Shown here: in pieces, positions 1 to 5,731 of the stretch
How positions within the stretch are numbered: position 1 is the stretch's first letter
Layout of the letters: each line of letters starts with the position of its first letter
Assembly: GCA_019422005.1 (NCBI GenBank)
Contig: JAHZEF010000068.1
Coordinates: 4,656-12,236, forward strand
Direction of reading: 5' to 3'
Length of the DNA stretch: 7,581 nt
From: Clostridiales bacterium
GTDB taxonomy: Bacteria > Bacillota > Clostridia > Oscillospirales > Oscillospiraceae
Position numbers and translations under genes: made by a program
Notes under the pieces: model-generated
Told to the model about the DNA's origin: nothing
What the model saw: the letters and a program-made list of their open reading frames with translations, nothing else
Database searches by the model: none

Positions 1-28
1 GCACAGGAGCGAGGAGGTGCGCGCATGA
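1..28 (+). CDS. C-terminal end of probable osmolyte ABC transporter ATPase (partial)
   Basis: Only the last codons would be in the window. Reading from base 2 gives HRSEEVRA and then a TGA at 26-28. That stop overlaps the permease start as ATGA, the usual join between genes of one ABC transporter operon. In OpuC-type operons the gene just before the permease normally encodes the ATP-binding subunit (OpuCA/ProV type). The frame and the overlap are seen; the identity is inferred from gene order alone, because no ATPase motif lies in the window. Confidence 0.45.
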
Positions 29-642
29 ACTGGTCCAATATGCTGTCGGCGGCGGCAGTGCACCTGGAGATCACGTTTCTGGGCGTGCTGGCGGGATGCG
101 TAATCGGGCTGCCGCTGGCGGCGCTTCTGACCCGGTACCCCAAGCTCAGCCGCGGCCTGTTTGCAGTGGTGGACGCTCTGCAGACAGTTCCGACGCTGGC
201 CATGCTGACGTTTGTCATGCTGCTGTTTGGCCTGAATGACAGTACCGTGGTGGTTACAATTTTTCTGTATTCGCTGTTCCCCATCATCCGGAATGCCTAT
301 GTGGGGCTGACGTCGGTGGATGCCGGCACCATCCGGGCGGGCCGGGGGATCGGCATGACGCAGCTGCAGATTTTTACCATGGTCCGGTTCCCGGTGGCTG
401 TGCCGATGATCCTGACGGGGATCCGCCTGGCCATTGTTTCGGCGCTGGGCATCGCCACCACCGGCGTGTTCATCGGAGCCGGCGGCCTGGGAATGCTGAT
501 CTGGCGCGGCATCCAGACGCGAAATACCGTGATGCTGCTGTCCGGCGCCATTCCGGTCTCCGTGCTGGCCGTGCTGTTTGAATATCTGCTGGGCGCGGTG
601 GAAAAGAAACTCACCCGTAAAACGAAGCGTACAAGGAGGTAA
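25..642 (+). CDS. Osmolyte (glycine betaine/carnitine/choline) ABC transporter permease, OpuCB/OpuCD type
   Basis: Inner-membrane permease subunit of a type I ABC importer for compatible solutes; it forms the channel and couples to the ATPase. The 205-residue protein has about five hydrophobic segments and is close to the usual length of OpuCB/OpuCD (roughly 210-230). The cytoplasmic coupling loop (EAA loop) is visible around residues 103-130, with RAGRGIGMTQLQIF followed by VRFPVAVPMILTGIRLA, which fits the family pattern of G then P-x-x-x-P-x-I-x-x-G. The C-terminus is basic (KKLTRKTKRTRR). The start at 25 is supported by GGAGG at 13-17 with a 7-nt spacer and by the ATGA overlap with the preceding frame. 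The binding-protein gene starts 3 nt after the stop. Family assignment is firm; the exact solute cannot be read from the sequence. Confidence 0.93.
   Translation: MNWSNMLSAAAVHLEITFLGVLAGCVIGLPLAALLTRYPKLSRGLFAVVDALQTVPTLAMLTFVMLLFGLNDSTVVVTIFLYSLFPIIRNAYVGLTSVDAGTIRAGRGIGMTQLQIFTMVRFPVAVPMILTGIRLAIVSALGIATTGVFIGAGGLGMLIWRGIQTRNTVMLLSGAIPVSVLAVLFEYLLGAVEKKLTRKTKRTRR
633..639 (+). promoter_or_regulatory. Ribosome-binding site of the binding-protein gene, touching the permease stop
   Basis: AAGGAGG lies 6 nt before the ATG at 646 and runs straight into the permease stop codon TAA at 640-642. It is the strongest Shine-Dalgarno sequence in the operon. This fits the need for binding protein in excess over the membrane subunits, and it implies that ribosomes finishing the permease pass over this site. 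Confidence 0.85.
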
Positions 643-645
643 CAG

Positions 646-1536
646 ATGAAAAAGGGGATTGCATTGATTTTGGCGGCCGTCTGCCTGCTGGCGGTACTTT
701 CCGGCTGCGGCGCAAAAAACAGCGTGACCGTAGGTTCCAAACAATTTACCGAAAATATCCTGCTGGGCGAGATGTATGCGCAGCTGATCGAGGCGAAAAC
801 GGACCTTAAGGTGGAGCGCAAGCTCAATTTGGGCGGCACCTCCGTATGCCTGCCCGCCATGGAAAATGGCGAGATTGACCTTTACTTTGAGTATACCGGA
901 ACGGCTTTCAATGAGATCCTGAACCATGAACTGACCGAGGACACCACCGGGGAGGAAATCCTGGAGGTCAGCCGGTCGGAACTGGATTCCCAAAAAGGGA
1001 TTACCATGTTCGATCCCCTGGGCCTCAACAATACGTTTGCCCTGGCGGTCAAAACGGATCGGCTGGAAGAGCTGGGCGTCTCGACCATTTCAGAGCTGGC
1101 GCCGATTGCGGACCAGCTGCGCTTCGGCGCCAACCATGTCTTCTATACCCGTACCCGCGACGGATACGACGGCCTGACGGCCGCCTATGGCCTCGAGTTC
1201 CGGGAGGCGCTGAAAATGGATTCGTCCCTGCTGTATGACGCTGCCGACAAGGGGGAGCTGGACGTCATCATTGTCTACGCCACCGATTCCCTGCTGCAGA
1301 AATACGACATGACCTGCCTGGAGGACGATAAGGATCTGTTTCCGCCCTATGAGGGGGCGCCGGTCTGCCGGAATGAAGTTCTGGAGCAGTATCCGGAGCT
1401 GAAGGACGTGCTCAACACCCTGGCGGGGGCCATCGACGACAAGACCATTCAGGAACTGAATTATCAGGTGGATGTGGAACAGCGGGATGTAGCGGATGTG
1501 GCAAAGGAGTTTTTAACGAGCCATGGATATATCTGA
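646..1536 (+). CDS. Glycine betaine/carnitine/choline-binding lipoprotein, OpuCC type
   Basis: Extracellular solute-binding protein of the OpuAC family, anchored to the membrane by lipid, which delivers osmolyte to the permease. The signal peptide runs from MKKG through a hydrophobic core to the lipobox LSGC, with the lipidated cysteine at residue 21. The mature protein opens with VTVGSKQFTENILLGEMYAQLIE, the conserved start of OpuCC/ProX-like proteins, and carries FEYTGTAF near residue 86, another family landmark. The 296 residues match the family's usual size of about 300. The gene sits 3 nt after the permease and overlaps the regulator gene by 14 bp. In Bacillus opuC the binding-protein gene is followed by a second permease gene; here it is followed by a regulator. 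Family is certain; substrate (betaine, carnitine, choline or related) is inferred. Confidence 0.93.
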   Translation: MKKGIALILAAVCLLAVLSGCGAKNSVTVGSKQFTENILLGEMYAQLIEAKTDLKVERKLNLGGTSVCLPAMENGEIDLYFEYTGTAFNEILNHELTEDTTGEEILEVSRSELDSQKGITMFDPLGLNNTFALAVKTDRLEELGVSTISELAPIADQLRFGANHVFYTRTRDGYDGLTAAYGLEFREALKMDSSLLYDAADKGELDVIIVYATDSLLQKYDMTCLEDDKDLFPPYEGAPVCRNEVLEQYPELKDVLNTLAGAIDDKTIQELNYQVDVEQRDVADVAKEFLTSHGYI

Positions 1537-2200
1537 CCGGGAGCAGGCGGCCGGCGGCAAAGGAACGGCCCATAGCCGGGTTCGTCTGGATTCGCCGCGT
1601 TATCAGGAAATTGCCAGAGACGTGGCGGGCAAGATTGCCGACGGTGTCTACCGTGTCGGTGAAAAGATTTATGCGCGCTCTGCGCTGGCCAGCCAGTATG
1701 GCGTTTCCAGCGAGACGGCGCGGCGGGCGATCTGTGTGCTGGACGACCTGGGGATCGTGGCGTCGTCGCGGGGGAGCGGCGTGACCATCGCCTCCTACGA
1801 CAAGGCTGTGGCCTATGTGCGGCAGTACCGTGAATTCACCTCGATCAACGAACTGCGCCGCTCGCTGGCGGAAGCCGTCGAACGGCAGTACGGCGATATG
1901 TGCCGGATCCATGAGCTGCTGGATCAGCTGGCGGAGAAGACAGACCGGTTTCGCGCGTCGAACCCGTTTGTACCGTTTCAGGCCAGGGTGCAGTCCGGCT
2001 GCCCGCAGCTGGGCAAAACGCTGCGGGATCTGAACTTCTGGCATAATACGCTGGCGACGGTGGTGGCGATCCGGCGGGAGGAAACGCTGATGCTGTCCCC
2101 GGGGCCGTTTGTGACCCTGCAGGAAGGGGACGAAATCTATTATATCGGCAATGCGGAGTGTGTGGATCGGGTGAATACGCTGCTGTCCGGGACGGCCTGA
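1523..2200 (+). CDS. BusR-like transcription regulator: GntR-type winged helix plus RCK_C (TrkA_C) domain
   Basis: Predicted DNA-binding repressor of the osmolyte transporter. Residues about 26-91 form a GntR-type winged helix (RYQEIARDVAGKIADGVY, then the recognition helix around SSETARRAI at 62-70 and the wing GIVASSRGSGVTI). Residues about 92-140 are charged and helical, suiting a coiled-coil dimer segment. Residues about 140-222 look like an RCK_C/TrkA_C domain (LGKTLRDLNFW, ATVVAIRREETLMLSPGPFVTLQEGDEIYYIG). Length (225 residues) and domain order match BusR of Streptococcus and Lactococcus, which binds c-di-AMP through RCK_C and represses the busAB betaine transporter. The start at 1523 lies inside the binding-protein gene, with AAAGGAG at 1503-1509 about 13 nt upstream, so translation may be coupled. 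The architecture is seen; c-di-AMP sensing is inferred from the family. Other GntR-RCK_C proteins exist, so the target could differ. Confidence 0.85.
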   Translation: MDISDREQAAGGKGTAHSRVRLDSPRYQEIARDVAGKIADGVYRVGEKIYARSALASQYGVSSETARRAICVLDDLGIVASSRGSGVTIASYDKAVAYVRQYREFTSINELRRSLAEAVERQYGDMCRIHELLDQLAEKTDRFRASNPFVPFQARVQSGCPQLGKTLRDLNFWHNTLATVVAIRREETLMLSPGPFVTLQEGDEIYYIGNAECVDRVNTLLSGTA

Positions 2201-2213
2201 GTGCGGACGGGCC

Positions 2214-2242
2214 TTGCGCACCGCAGGCAGGTCTGCTATAAT
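2214..2242 (+). promoter_or_regulatory. Sigma-A type promoter of the FmdE-domain gene, with extended -10
   Basis: The -35 box TTGCGC (2214-2219) and a perfect -10 box TATAAT (2237-2242) are separated by 17 bp, and a TGC just before the -10 makes it an extended -10. Transcription would start near 2249, giving a leader of about 16 nt before the ATG at 2265. The promoter lies 14 bp after the regulator stop codon, so this gene can be expressed apart from the transporter operon. No terminator separates the two, so read-through is also possible. Confidence 0.75.
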
Positions 2243-2264
2243 ATCAAAAAACCACCGGGAGGGT

Positions 2265-2777
2265 ATGAGGGGTTTACAGGACGCTTGGAAAACAGCCGTG
2301 GCATTCCACGGCTGCCAGTGCCCGGCGCTGGCCATTGGAACCAGAGCGACGGTCTATGTGATGGAGCAGTTCTCCCTGGAGGCTTCCGGCCCGTATCCGG
2401 TTGTGTGTACGGCGGAGAGCTTTTCCTGCGCCATAGACGCCGTCCAGTCTGTGCTGGGCTGCACCATCGGGAACGGCAGGCTGCGGGTGCAGAGCAAGCG
2501 CCGGATGGCGTTTCGGTTCTGCGATACGCGGACCGACCGCAGCGTCTACCTGGCGCTGCGCCCATGGCTGCGGGATCGGCCGGGCCTGACGGAAAAGCTG
2601 CTGGCCATGCCCATAGAGCGCCTGTTTCTGGTGACCTTCGGTAACGAGGCGCCGGAAAAAGCGCCGAACTGTATTCTGTCGTCTGCGTGCGTGGTGCGGA
2701 ATCCCAGGCCGGAACTGCGTCCGGTCAACCTGCCGCCGGACGATCTGTACCTGCAGGGCTTCGACCGGGATTGGTGA
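2265..2777 (+). CDS. Short FmdE-domain protein (PF02663-like)
   Basis: A 170-residue cytoplasmic protein of the FmdE superfamily, named after a formylmethanofuran dehydrogenase-associated subunit but widespread in bacteria that lack that enzyme; its activity is unknown. The signature FHGCQCPALAIGTRA lies at residues 14-28, and a second conserved block CTAESFSCAIDAVQSVLGCTIGNG at 48-71 carries the expected cysteines and Asp. These H and C residues suggest metal binding. Longer members end in a zinc ribbon; here only one late cysteine pair (C136, C142) is seen, so the ribbon appears absent. The frame is open upstream to a TTG at 2214, but that TTG is the -35 box of the promoter, so the ATG at 2265 is chosen. 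Its Shine-Dalgarno GGGAGGG is unusually close, ending 1 nt before the ATG. The gene converges on larBC, which hints at a metal-cofactor role, but this is inference. Confidence 0.85.
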   Translation: MRGLQDAWKTAVAFHGCQCPALAIGTRATVYVMEQFSLEASGPYPVVCTAESFSCAIDAVQSVLGCTIGNGRLRVQSKRRMAFRFCDTRTDRSVYLALRPWLRDRPGLTEKLLAMPIERLFLVTFGNEAPEKAPNCILSSACVVRNPRPELRPVNLPPDDLYLQGFDRDW

Positions 2778-2802
2778 TTGATTTCCCGGCCGGCTGCGGG
2801 AT

Positions 2803-2834
2803 GTAAAACGCCCCTTTGCACAGCGTGCAAAGGG
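2803..2834 (-). terminator. Possible terminator of the lar genes
   Basis: CCCTTTGCAC (2812-2821) and GTGCAAAGGG (2825-2834) form a perfect 10-bp stem with a 3-nt loop. Read on the minus strand it is followed by GGCGTTTTAC, so the U-tract is short and offset by about 3 nt. It is the only hairpin downstream of larC that has T residues on the minus-strand side. It could instead be only a stabilising stem in the 3' end of the FmdE mRNA. Confidence 0.45.
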
Positions 2835-2854
2835 ACTTCCGGAAAATGGAAAAA

Positions 2855-2891
2855 GCAGATTTCGCAGGCGGGAGAGCGGCGGGAAATCTGC
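2855..2891. repeat. Inverted repeat in the convergent intergenic region
   Basis: GCAGATTTC (2855-2863) pairs perfectly with GAAATCTGC (2883-2891) across a 19-nt GC-rich loop. It sits between the two terminator-like hairpins and has no U-tract of its own on either strand. It may add structure to the 3' ends of both convergent transcripts. Confidence 0.6.
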
Positions 2892-2897
2892 GCAGGA

Positions 2898-2929
2898 GGG
2901 GCGCTGCAGCCTGCAGCGCCCCCTTTTTG
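2898..2929 (+). terminator. Rho-independent terminator after the FmdE-domain gene
   Basis: GGGGCGCTGCAG (2898-2909) and CTGCAGCGCCCC (2911-2922) are perfect 12-nt arms, one base apart; in RNA the innermost pairs would open to form the loop. The stem is followed by C and TTTTT at 2924-2928. It points away from the FmdE gene and ends 6 bp before the larC stop codon on the other strand. Confidence 0.85.
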
Positions 2930-2934
2930 TCGGC

Positions 2935-3702
2935 CTATCCCGGAGAAGGAACAAGCCGGGCGGTTACGGCGTTGCAGTGCCCGGGAAACCGGCGCGCACC
3001 CATTCCGCGGCCGACCCGCCCGCCCTCTGCGGGGACGGGGCCGAACGCCTGGACAAAGTGCCGCAGCAGGGCGGCGCCGGTGGGCGTACACAGTTCTCCG
3101 GACGAAGGGCCCGACGCAGTGGGCAGCCCTTCCAGCAGGAACGCTGTGGCGGGCGCCGGGACCGGAAGGACGCCGTGGGCACAGCGGACGCTGCCGCTGC
3201 CGACGGCAACCGGGGTTGCGGTAACCCGCAGCGGCCGCAGCTGATGGAGCAGGAGACAGACGCCGGTGACGTCCGCAACAGCGTCCAGCATGCCCACCTC
3301 ATGAAAATGCACCTCGGCGACCGGCCGGCCGTGGGCCCGGGCCTCTGCGCCGGCGATCAGGCGGTAGACGGCGCAGGCGTCGTCCAGTACCGGTGCGGGC
3401 AGCGGAAAGCTGCGGATCTGCGACAGCACCTCTGCCAGCGTGCGGTGTGTGTGGCTGCCGCTGTGGTGGTGATGCGGGGAGGGATCCGAATGGGATTCCT
3501 CCGCGCCGTGGAAGCGGACGTGCATACGGACGCCGCAGATTCCGTGATCCTCGGCGGGCTCCGGGCAAATTTGGATGCCGGGCAGCCCCAGCGTGTGCAT
3601 TGTGTGCAGAAACGCTTCCGGCTCCGGGCACAGGGCGTACAGCGCTCCCATGAGCATGTCGCCGGCGGCGCCGGCCGTTACGTCCAGAAACAGCTGGTTC
3701 AT
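2935..3702 (-). CDS. larC: LarC1-type nickel insertion protein (N-terminal domain of LarC only)
   Basis: LarC inserts nickel into the pyridinium thiocarboxylate precursor to form the NPN cofactor, using CTP, in the cytoplasm. Family landmarks here are FLDVTAGAAGDMLMGAL (5-21), a histidine-rich loop with HHHH at 77-80 and HTH at 84-86, EVHFHEVGMLD (130-140), ELCTPTGAALL (203-213) and a closing G-rich block at 231-236. The protein is 255 residues, whereas full LarC is about 400; it stops where LarC1 normally ends, and no LarC2-like sequence (E-x-N-I-D-D-M type) follows in any frame before the FmdE gene. In Lactobacillus plantarum LarC1 and LarC2 are joined by ribosomal frameshifting; here LarC2 must be encoded elsewhere or be lost. 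The start overlaps the larB stop as ATGA, with GGGGAGG about 7 nt upstream, so translation is coupled. Confidence 0.85.
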   Translation of the reverse strand: MNQLFLDVTAGAAGDMLMGALYALCPEPEAFLHTMHTLGLPGIQICPEPAEDHGICGVRMHVRFHGAEESHSDPSPHHHHSGSHTHRTLAEVLSQIRSFPLPAPVLDDACAVYRLIAGAEARAHGRPVAEVHFHEVGMLDAVADVTGVCLLLHQLRPLRVTATPVAVGSGSVRCAHGVLPVPAPATAFLLEGLPTASGPSSGELCTPTGAALLRHFVQAFGPVPAEGGRVGRGMGARRFPGHCNAVTARLVPSPG

Positions 3703-4463
3703 GATTTGCCCTCCCCTGTGTGATTGATCATATTGGCCAGATATCCGGCGCCGAACCCGTTGTCGATGTTGACGACGCTGACGCCGCTGGCGCAGGAATT
3801 CAGCATGGAGAGCAGGGCGGCCAGGCCGCCGAAGGAAGCGCCGTAGCCGACGCTGGTGGGGACTGCGATTACCGGGCAGTCGGCCAGGCCGCCGACCACG
3901 CTGGCAATGGCGCCTTCCATCCCGGCGATGGCGATGACCACCGTGGCGCGCATGATGCAGTCCATGCGGGCCAGCAGACGGTGGATTCCCGAAACGCCCA
4001 CGTCGTACAGACGTTCCACCCGGTTTCCCAGGAACTCCGCCGTCTGCGCGGCTTCTTCCGCCACCGGGATGTCGCTGGTTCCGGCGGTCAGCACCACAAT
4101 GGTGCCGATGCCCCCGGCCGCCGGCAGGGGGCCGATCCGGCCGATCCGTGAGCGGGGATCATAATGCAGATCCAGGCGGCGGCCGACCAGATCTGCAGCC
4201 TCCTGGCTCATGCGGGTAATCAGGACGGATTCCTGACCGTGCTGCAGCATGTTCTCAGCAATGGAAGCGATCTGCTCCGGCGTTTTGCCGGCGCCGTAGA
4301 TCACCTCTGCGGCACCCTGCCGCAGGCTGCGGTGGTGGTCAACCTTGGCGAAGCCGAGATCATCGAAGGGGGAACGCTTCAGGGCGAGCAGCGCGTCTGC
4401 AGCGCTGAGCGTGCCGGACGCTACCTGTTCGAGCACGTGCAGGGCGGAAGCTTGATCGGACAT
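3699..4463 (-). CDS. larB: LarB, pyridinium-3,5-biscarboxylic acid mononucleotide synthase
   Basis: First enzyme of nickel-pincer nucleotide synthesis: it carboxylates and hydrolyses nicotinic acid adenine dinucleotide to the biscarboxylic mononucleotide. It belongs to the PurE/AIR-carboxylase-like fold. Seen here are the N-terminal block GFAKVDHHRSLRQGAAEVIYGAGKT (37-61), TAGTSDIPVAEEA (126-138), GMEGAIASVVGG (181-192), VPTSVGYGASFGG (201-213) and LNSCASGVSVVNIDNGFGAG (221-240). Cys224 corresponds to the cysteine that forms the substrate adduct in L. plantarum LarB (Cys221 there). The 254-residue length is full size. AAAGGAG lies about 8 nt before the ATG. The gene follows the LacI-type regulator by 51 bp with no terminator between, and overlaps larC by 4 bp. 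The partner sulfur-insertion enzyme LarE is not in the window. Confidence 0.94.
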   Translation of the reverse strand: MSDQASALHVLEQVASGTLSAADALLALKRSPFDDLGFAKVDHHRSLRQGAAEVIYGAGKTPEQIASIAENMLQHGQESVLITRMSQEAADLVGRRLDLHYDPRSRIGRIGPLPAAGGIGTIVVLTAGTSDIPVAEEAAQTAEFLGNRVERLYDVGVSGIHRLLARMDCIMRATVVIAIAGMEGAIASVVGGLADCPVIAVPTSVGYGASFGGLAALLSMLNSCASGVSVVNIDNGFGAGYLANMINHTGEGKS

Positions 4464-4514
4464 GGGGAGGGCTCCTTTCTGTGGAGAAATGTTCGGATGC
4501 GGAGCGGCGGCCGC

Positions 4515-5552
4515 CTATGGGCGTTCTGCGCCGGATGGAGCGGCCCGGGGGGAGCGGCAGCTGCTGCGCGGGATGATGGAATGAGGGAATATCACAGTGA
4601 GCGGCAGCGTGTGCCGCCCTTCCAGGCGGTTCAGCAGGAGCTCCACCGCCATGGGGGCCATTTCCTGGAGCGGCACATGAATGGAGGTCAGAGGCGGCGT
4701 GACAAACTGTGCGGCTTCAATGTCGTCGGTGCCGATGATGGACAGGTCTTCCGGCACCTTCCGGCCCAGTTCGCGGGAGGCGCGGAGCGCTCCGATGGCG
4801 GTTCGGTCGTTGGCACAGACAATGGCGGTGATCTCCGGTGCGCGGGACAGCAGCGTGCCGGCGCCGCGGTAACCGCCCTCCATGGACAGGCTGACGTCGT
4901 TGACAATCCGGCGGTCATCTTCCGGAAGCTGCTGCCGGCGCAGCCCCTCCCGGTATCCGCGGATCCGGTCTTCGCAGCGGGTGCCGATAAAGCCGATCTT
5001 TCGGTGGCCGAGGCTGTGGAGATAGGACACGGCGTCGGCCATGGCCTCGAAGCCGTTGCAGACCACCTGATCGCAGACTGCCGGCAGGCGGTTGCAGCCC
5101 ACATAGACAATGGTGCGGAAGCGGGGCGTCAGCACCTCCAGCATTGCCGGCTGGAAGCGGCCGGCGATGATCAGCCCGGCGTCGGCGCTGTGGCCCGGGG
5201 CGGCGCAGAGCTCGTCCAGATCGCCGGCGGCATACCGCCGGCCCGGCGTCAGGCCGCGATCCAGCAGGGCTTGCTCCAGGCGGCTGGTCAGCTGGGAAAA
5301 ATACGGATTTTCCGCCACCTCCTCCCGCGGCCCCGGGATCAGGATGGAGACCGTGCGGCCTTCCGCGGAAGGGGCCCGCGCCTGGCGGAGCGTGCGCGCG
5401 GCGGCGTTGGGCTGATATCCTTCCCGCTGCGCAATGGCGCGGATCCGGGCCTGCACCTCCGGGCTGGCCACGGTACTGCCGGGAGAATTCAGAACCCGGG
5501 AAACGGTGGAAATGGAGACCTGAGCCTCTTTTGCGATATCCTTCAGCGTCAT
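4515..5552 (-). CDS. LacI-family transcription regulator
   Basis: DNA-binding regulator, probably a dimer or tetramer responding to a small ligand. The 345-residue protein starts with the classic LacI helix-turn-helix MTLKDIAKEAQVSISTVSRVLN (1-22) and the hinge YQPNAAARTLR (46-56). A periplasmic-binding-protein-like sensor domain follows from about 67 to 325 (VSILIPGPREEVAENPYFSQLTSRLEQ, ASLGHRKIGFIG-type block, VCANDRTAIGALRA, DLSIIGTDDIEAAQFVTPPLTSIHVP). The frame is open 18 codons further upstream, but the ATG at 5552 puts the helix-turn-helix at the N-terminus and has GGGAGG (5561-5566) with an 8-nt spacer. The last about 15 residues are rich in Ser, Pro and Arg and look nonconserved. It is immediately upstream of larB on the same strand, so it may regulate the lar genes, itself, or something else; the ligand is unknown. 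Confidence 0.93.
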   Translation of the reverse strand: MTLKDIAKEAQVSISTVSRVLNSPGSTVASPEVQARIRAIAQREGYQPNAAARTLRQARAPSAEGRTVSILIPGPREEVAENPYFSQLTSRLEQALLDRGLTPGRRYAAGDLDELCAAPGHSADAGLIIAGRFQPAMLEVLTPRFRTIVYVGCNRLPAVCDQVVCNGFEAMADAVSYLHSLGHRKIGFIGTRCEDRIRGYREGLRRQQLPEDDRRIVNDVSLSMEGGYRGAGTLLSRAPEITAIVCANDRTAIGALRASRELGRKVPEDLSIIGTDDIEAAQFVTPPLTSIHVPLQEMAPMAVELLLNRLEGRHTLPLTVIFPHSIIPRSSCRSPRAAPSGAERP

Positions 5553-5585
5553 GCGGCATTCCTCCCGGCTGTGTTTTCTGTGCCC

Positions 5586-5614
5586 AATATAGCAAACAGA
5601 ACGCAAAAATGCAA
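5586..5614 (-). promoter_or_regulatory. Promoter of the LacI-type regulator (and probably larBC)
   Basis: On the minus strand, TTGCAT (5614-5609) and TATATT (5591-5586) are spaced by 17 bp, and TGC directly before the -10 makes it an extended -10. The start point would be near 5579, about 27 nt before the ATG at 5552, leaving room for the ribosome-binding site at 5561-5566. With no terminator and no clear promoter in the 51 bp before larB, this promoter may serve all three minus-strand genes. Confidence 0.7.
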
Positions 5615-5621
5615 CTTAATT

Positions 5622-5639
5622 TTTCTGTAAACGCAGAAA
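5622..5639. repeat. Palindrome upstream of the LacI-gene promoter, candidate operator
   Basis: TTTCTG-TAAACG-CAGAAA is a perfect 6-bp inverted repeat with a 6-bp centre, 18 bp in all. It lies 8 bp upstream of the -35 box of the LacI-gene promoter and abuts a possible rightward -35 at 5640. An 18-bp dyad in this position is a reasonable operator for a dimeric regulator. Binding by the LacI protein is inference. Confidence 0.5.
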
Positions 5640-5668
5640 TTGAATGTAAAAATTATAAAATATAGAAT
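5640..5668 (+). promoter_or_regulatory. Possible divergent promoter reading into the gene-free stretch
   Basis: TTGAAT (5640-5645) and TAGAAT (5663-5668) are 17 bp apart, matching the consensus at 4 of 6 and 5 of 6 bases. The stretch is so AT-rich that promoter-like matches arise easily by chance. No credible coding sequence follows, so if it is active its product would be a noncoding RNA or a read-through transcript. Confidence 0.35.
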
Positions 5669-5673
5669 TTTAT

Positions 5674-5699
5674 TGATTAAAAAATGATAGAATTAATCA
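5674..5699. repeat. AT-rich inverted repeat in the promoter island
   Basis: TGATTAA (5674-5680) pairs perfectly with TTAATCA (5693-5699) over a 12-nt spacer. On the plus strand it is followed by a T-rich run (5700-5714), so it could act as a weak terminator-like hairpin or as a protein-binding dyad. Chance is not excluded in such AT-rich DNA. Confidence 0.35.
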
Positions 5700-5723
5700 T
5701 ATTTTTATATTTTAAAGAATGAA

Positions 5724-5731
5724 AAACGTTT
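5724..5731. promoter_or_regulatory. AAACGTTT palindrome, possible LacI-family half-site core
   Basis: The 8-bp perfect palindrome AAACGTTT has the central CG and A/T flanks typical of LacI/GalR-family operators, including catabolite (cre) sites, though it does not fit the full cre consensus. It lies about 170 bp upstream of the LacI start, at the edge where AT-rich DNA becomes GC-rich. Confidence 0.3.

Noticed and set aside
2201..2644. A plus-strand frame starting GTG right after the BusR-like stop codon
   Set aside because: It is an alternative frame over the FmdE-domain gene and starts upstream of that gene's promoter; the FmdE motifs are in the other frame.
2274..2954. A minus-strand frame downstream of larC as a possible LarC2
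   Set aside because: The translation lacks any LarC2 motif, is antisense to the FmdE gene, and lies beyond hairpins.
2977..3723. A 248-codon plus-strand frame over larC
   Set aside because: It is antisense to larC, with no recognisable motif or ribosome-binding site.
4164..5630. A 488-codon plus-strand open frame across the LacI-type gene and part of larB
   Set aside because: It is antisense to two well-supported genes, its translation shows no motif and is rich in Ala, Gly, Gln and Arg, and such frames are common opposite GC-rich genes.
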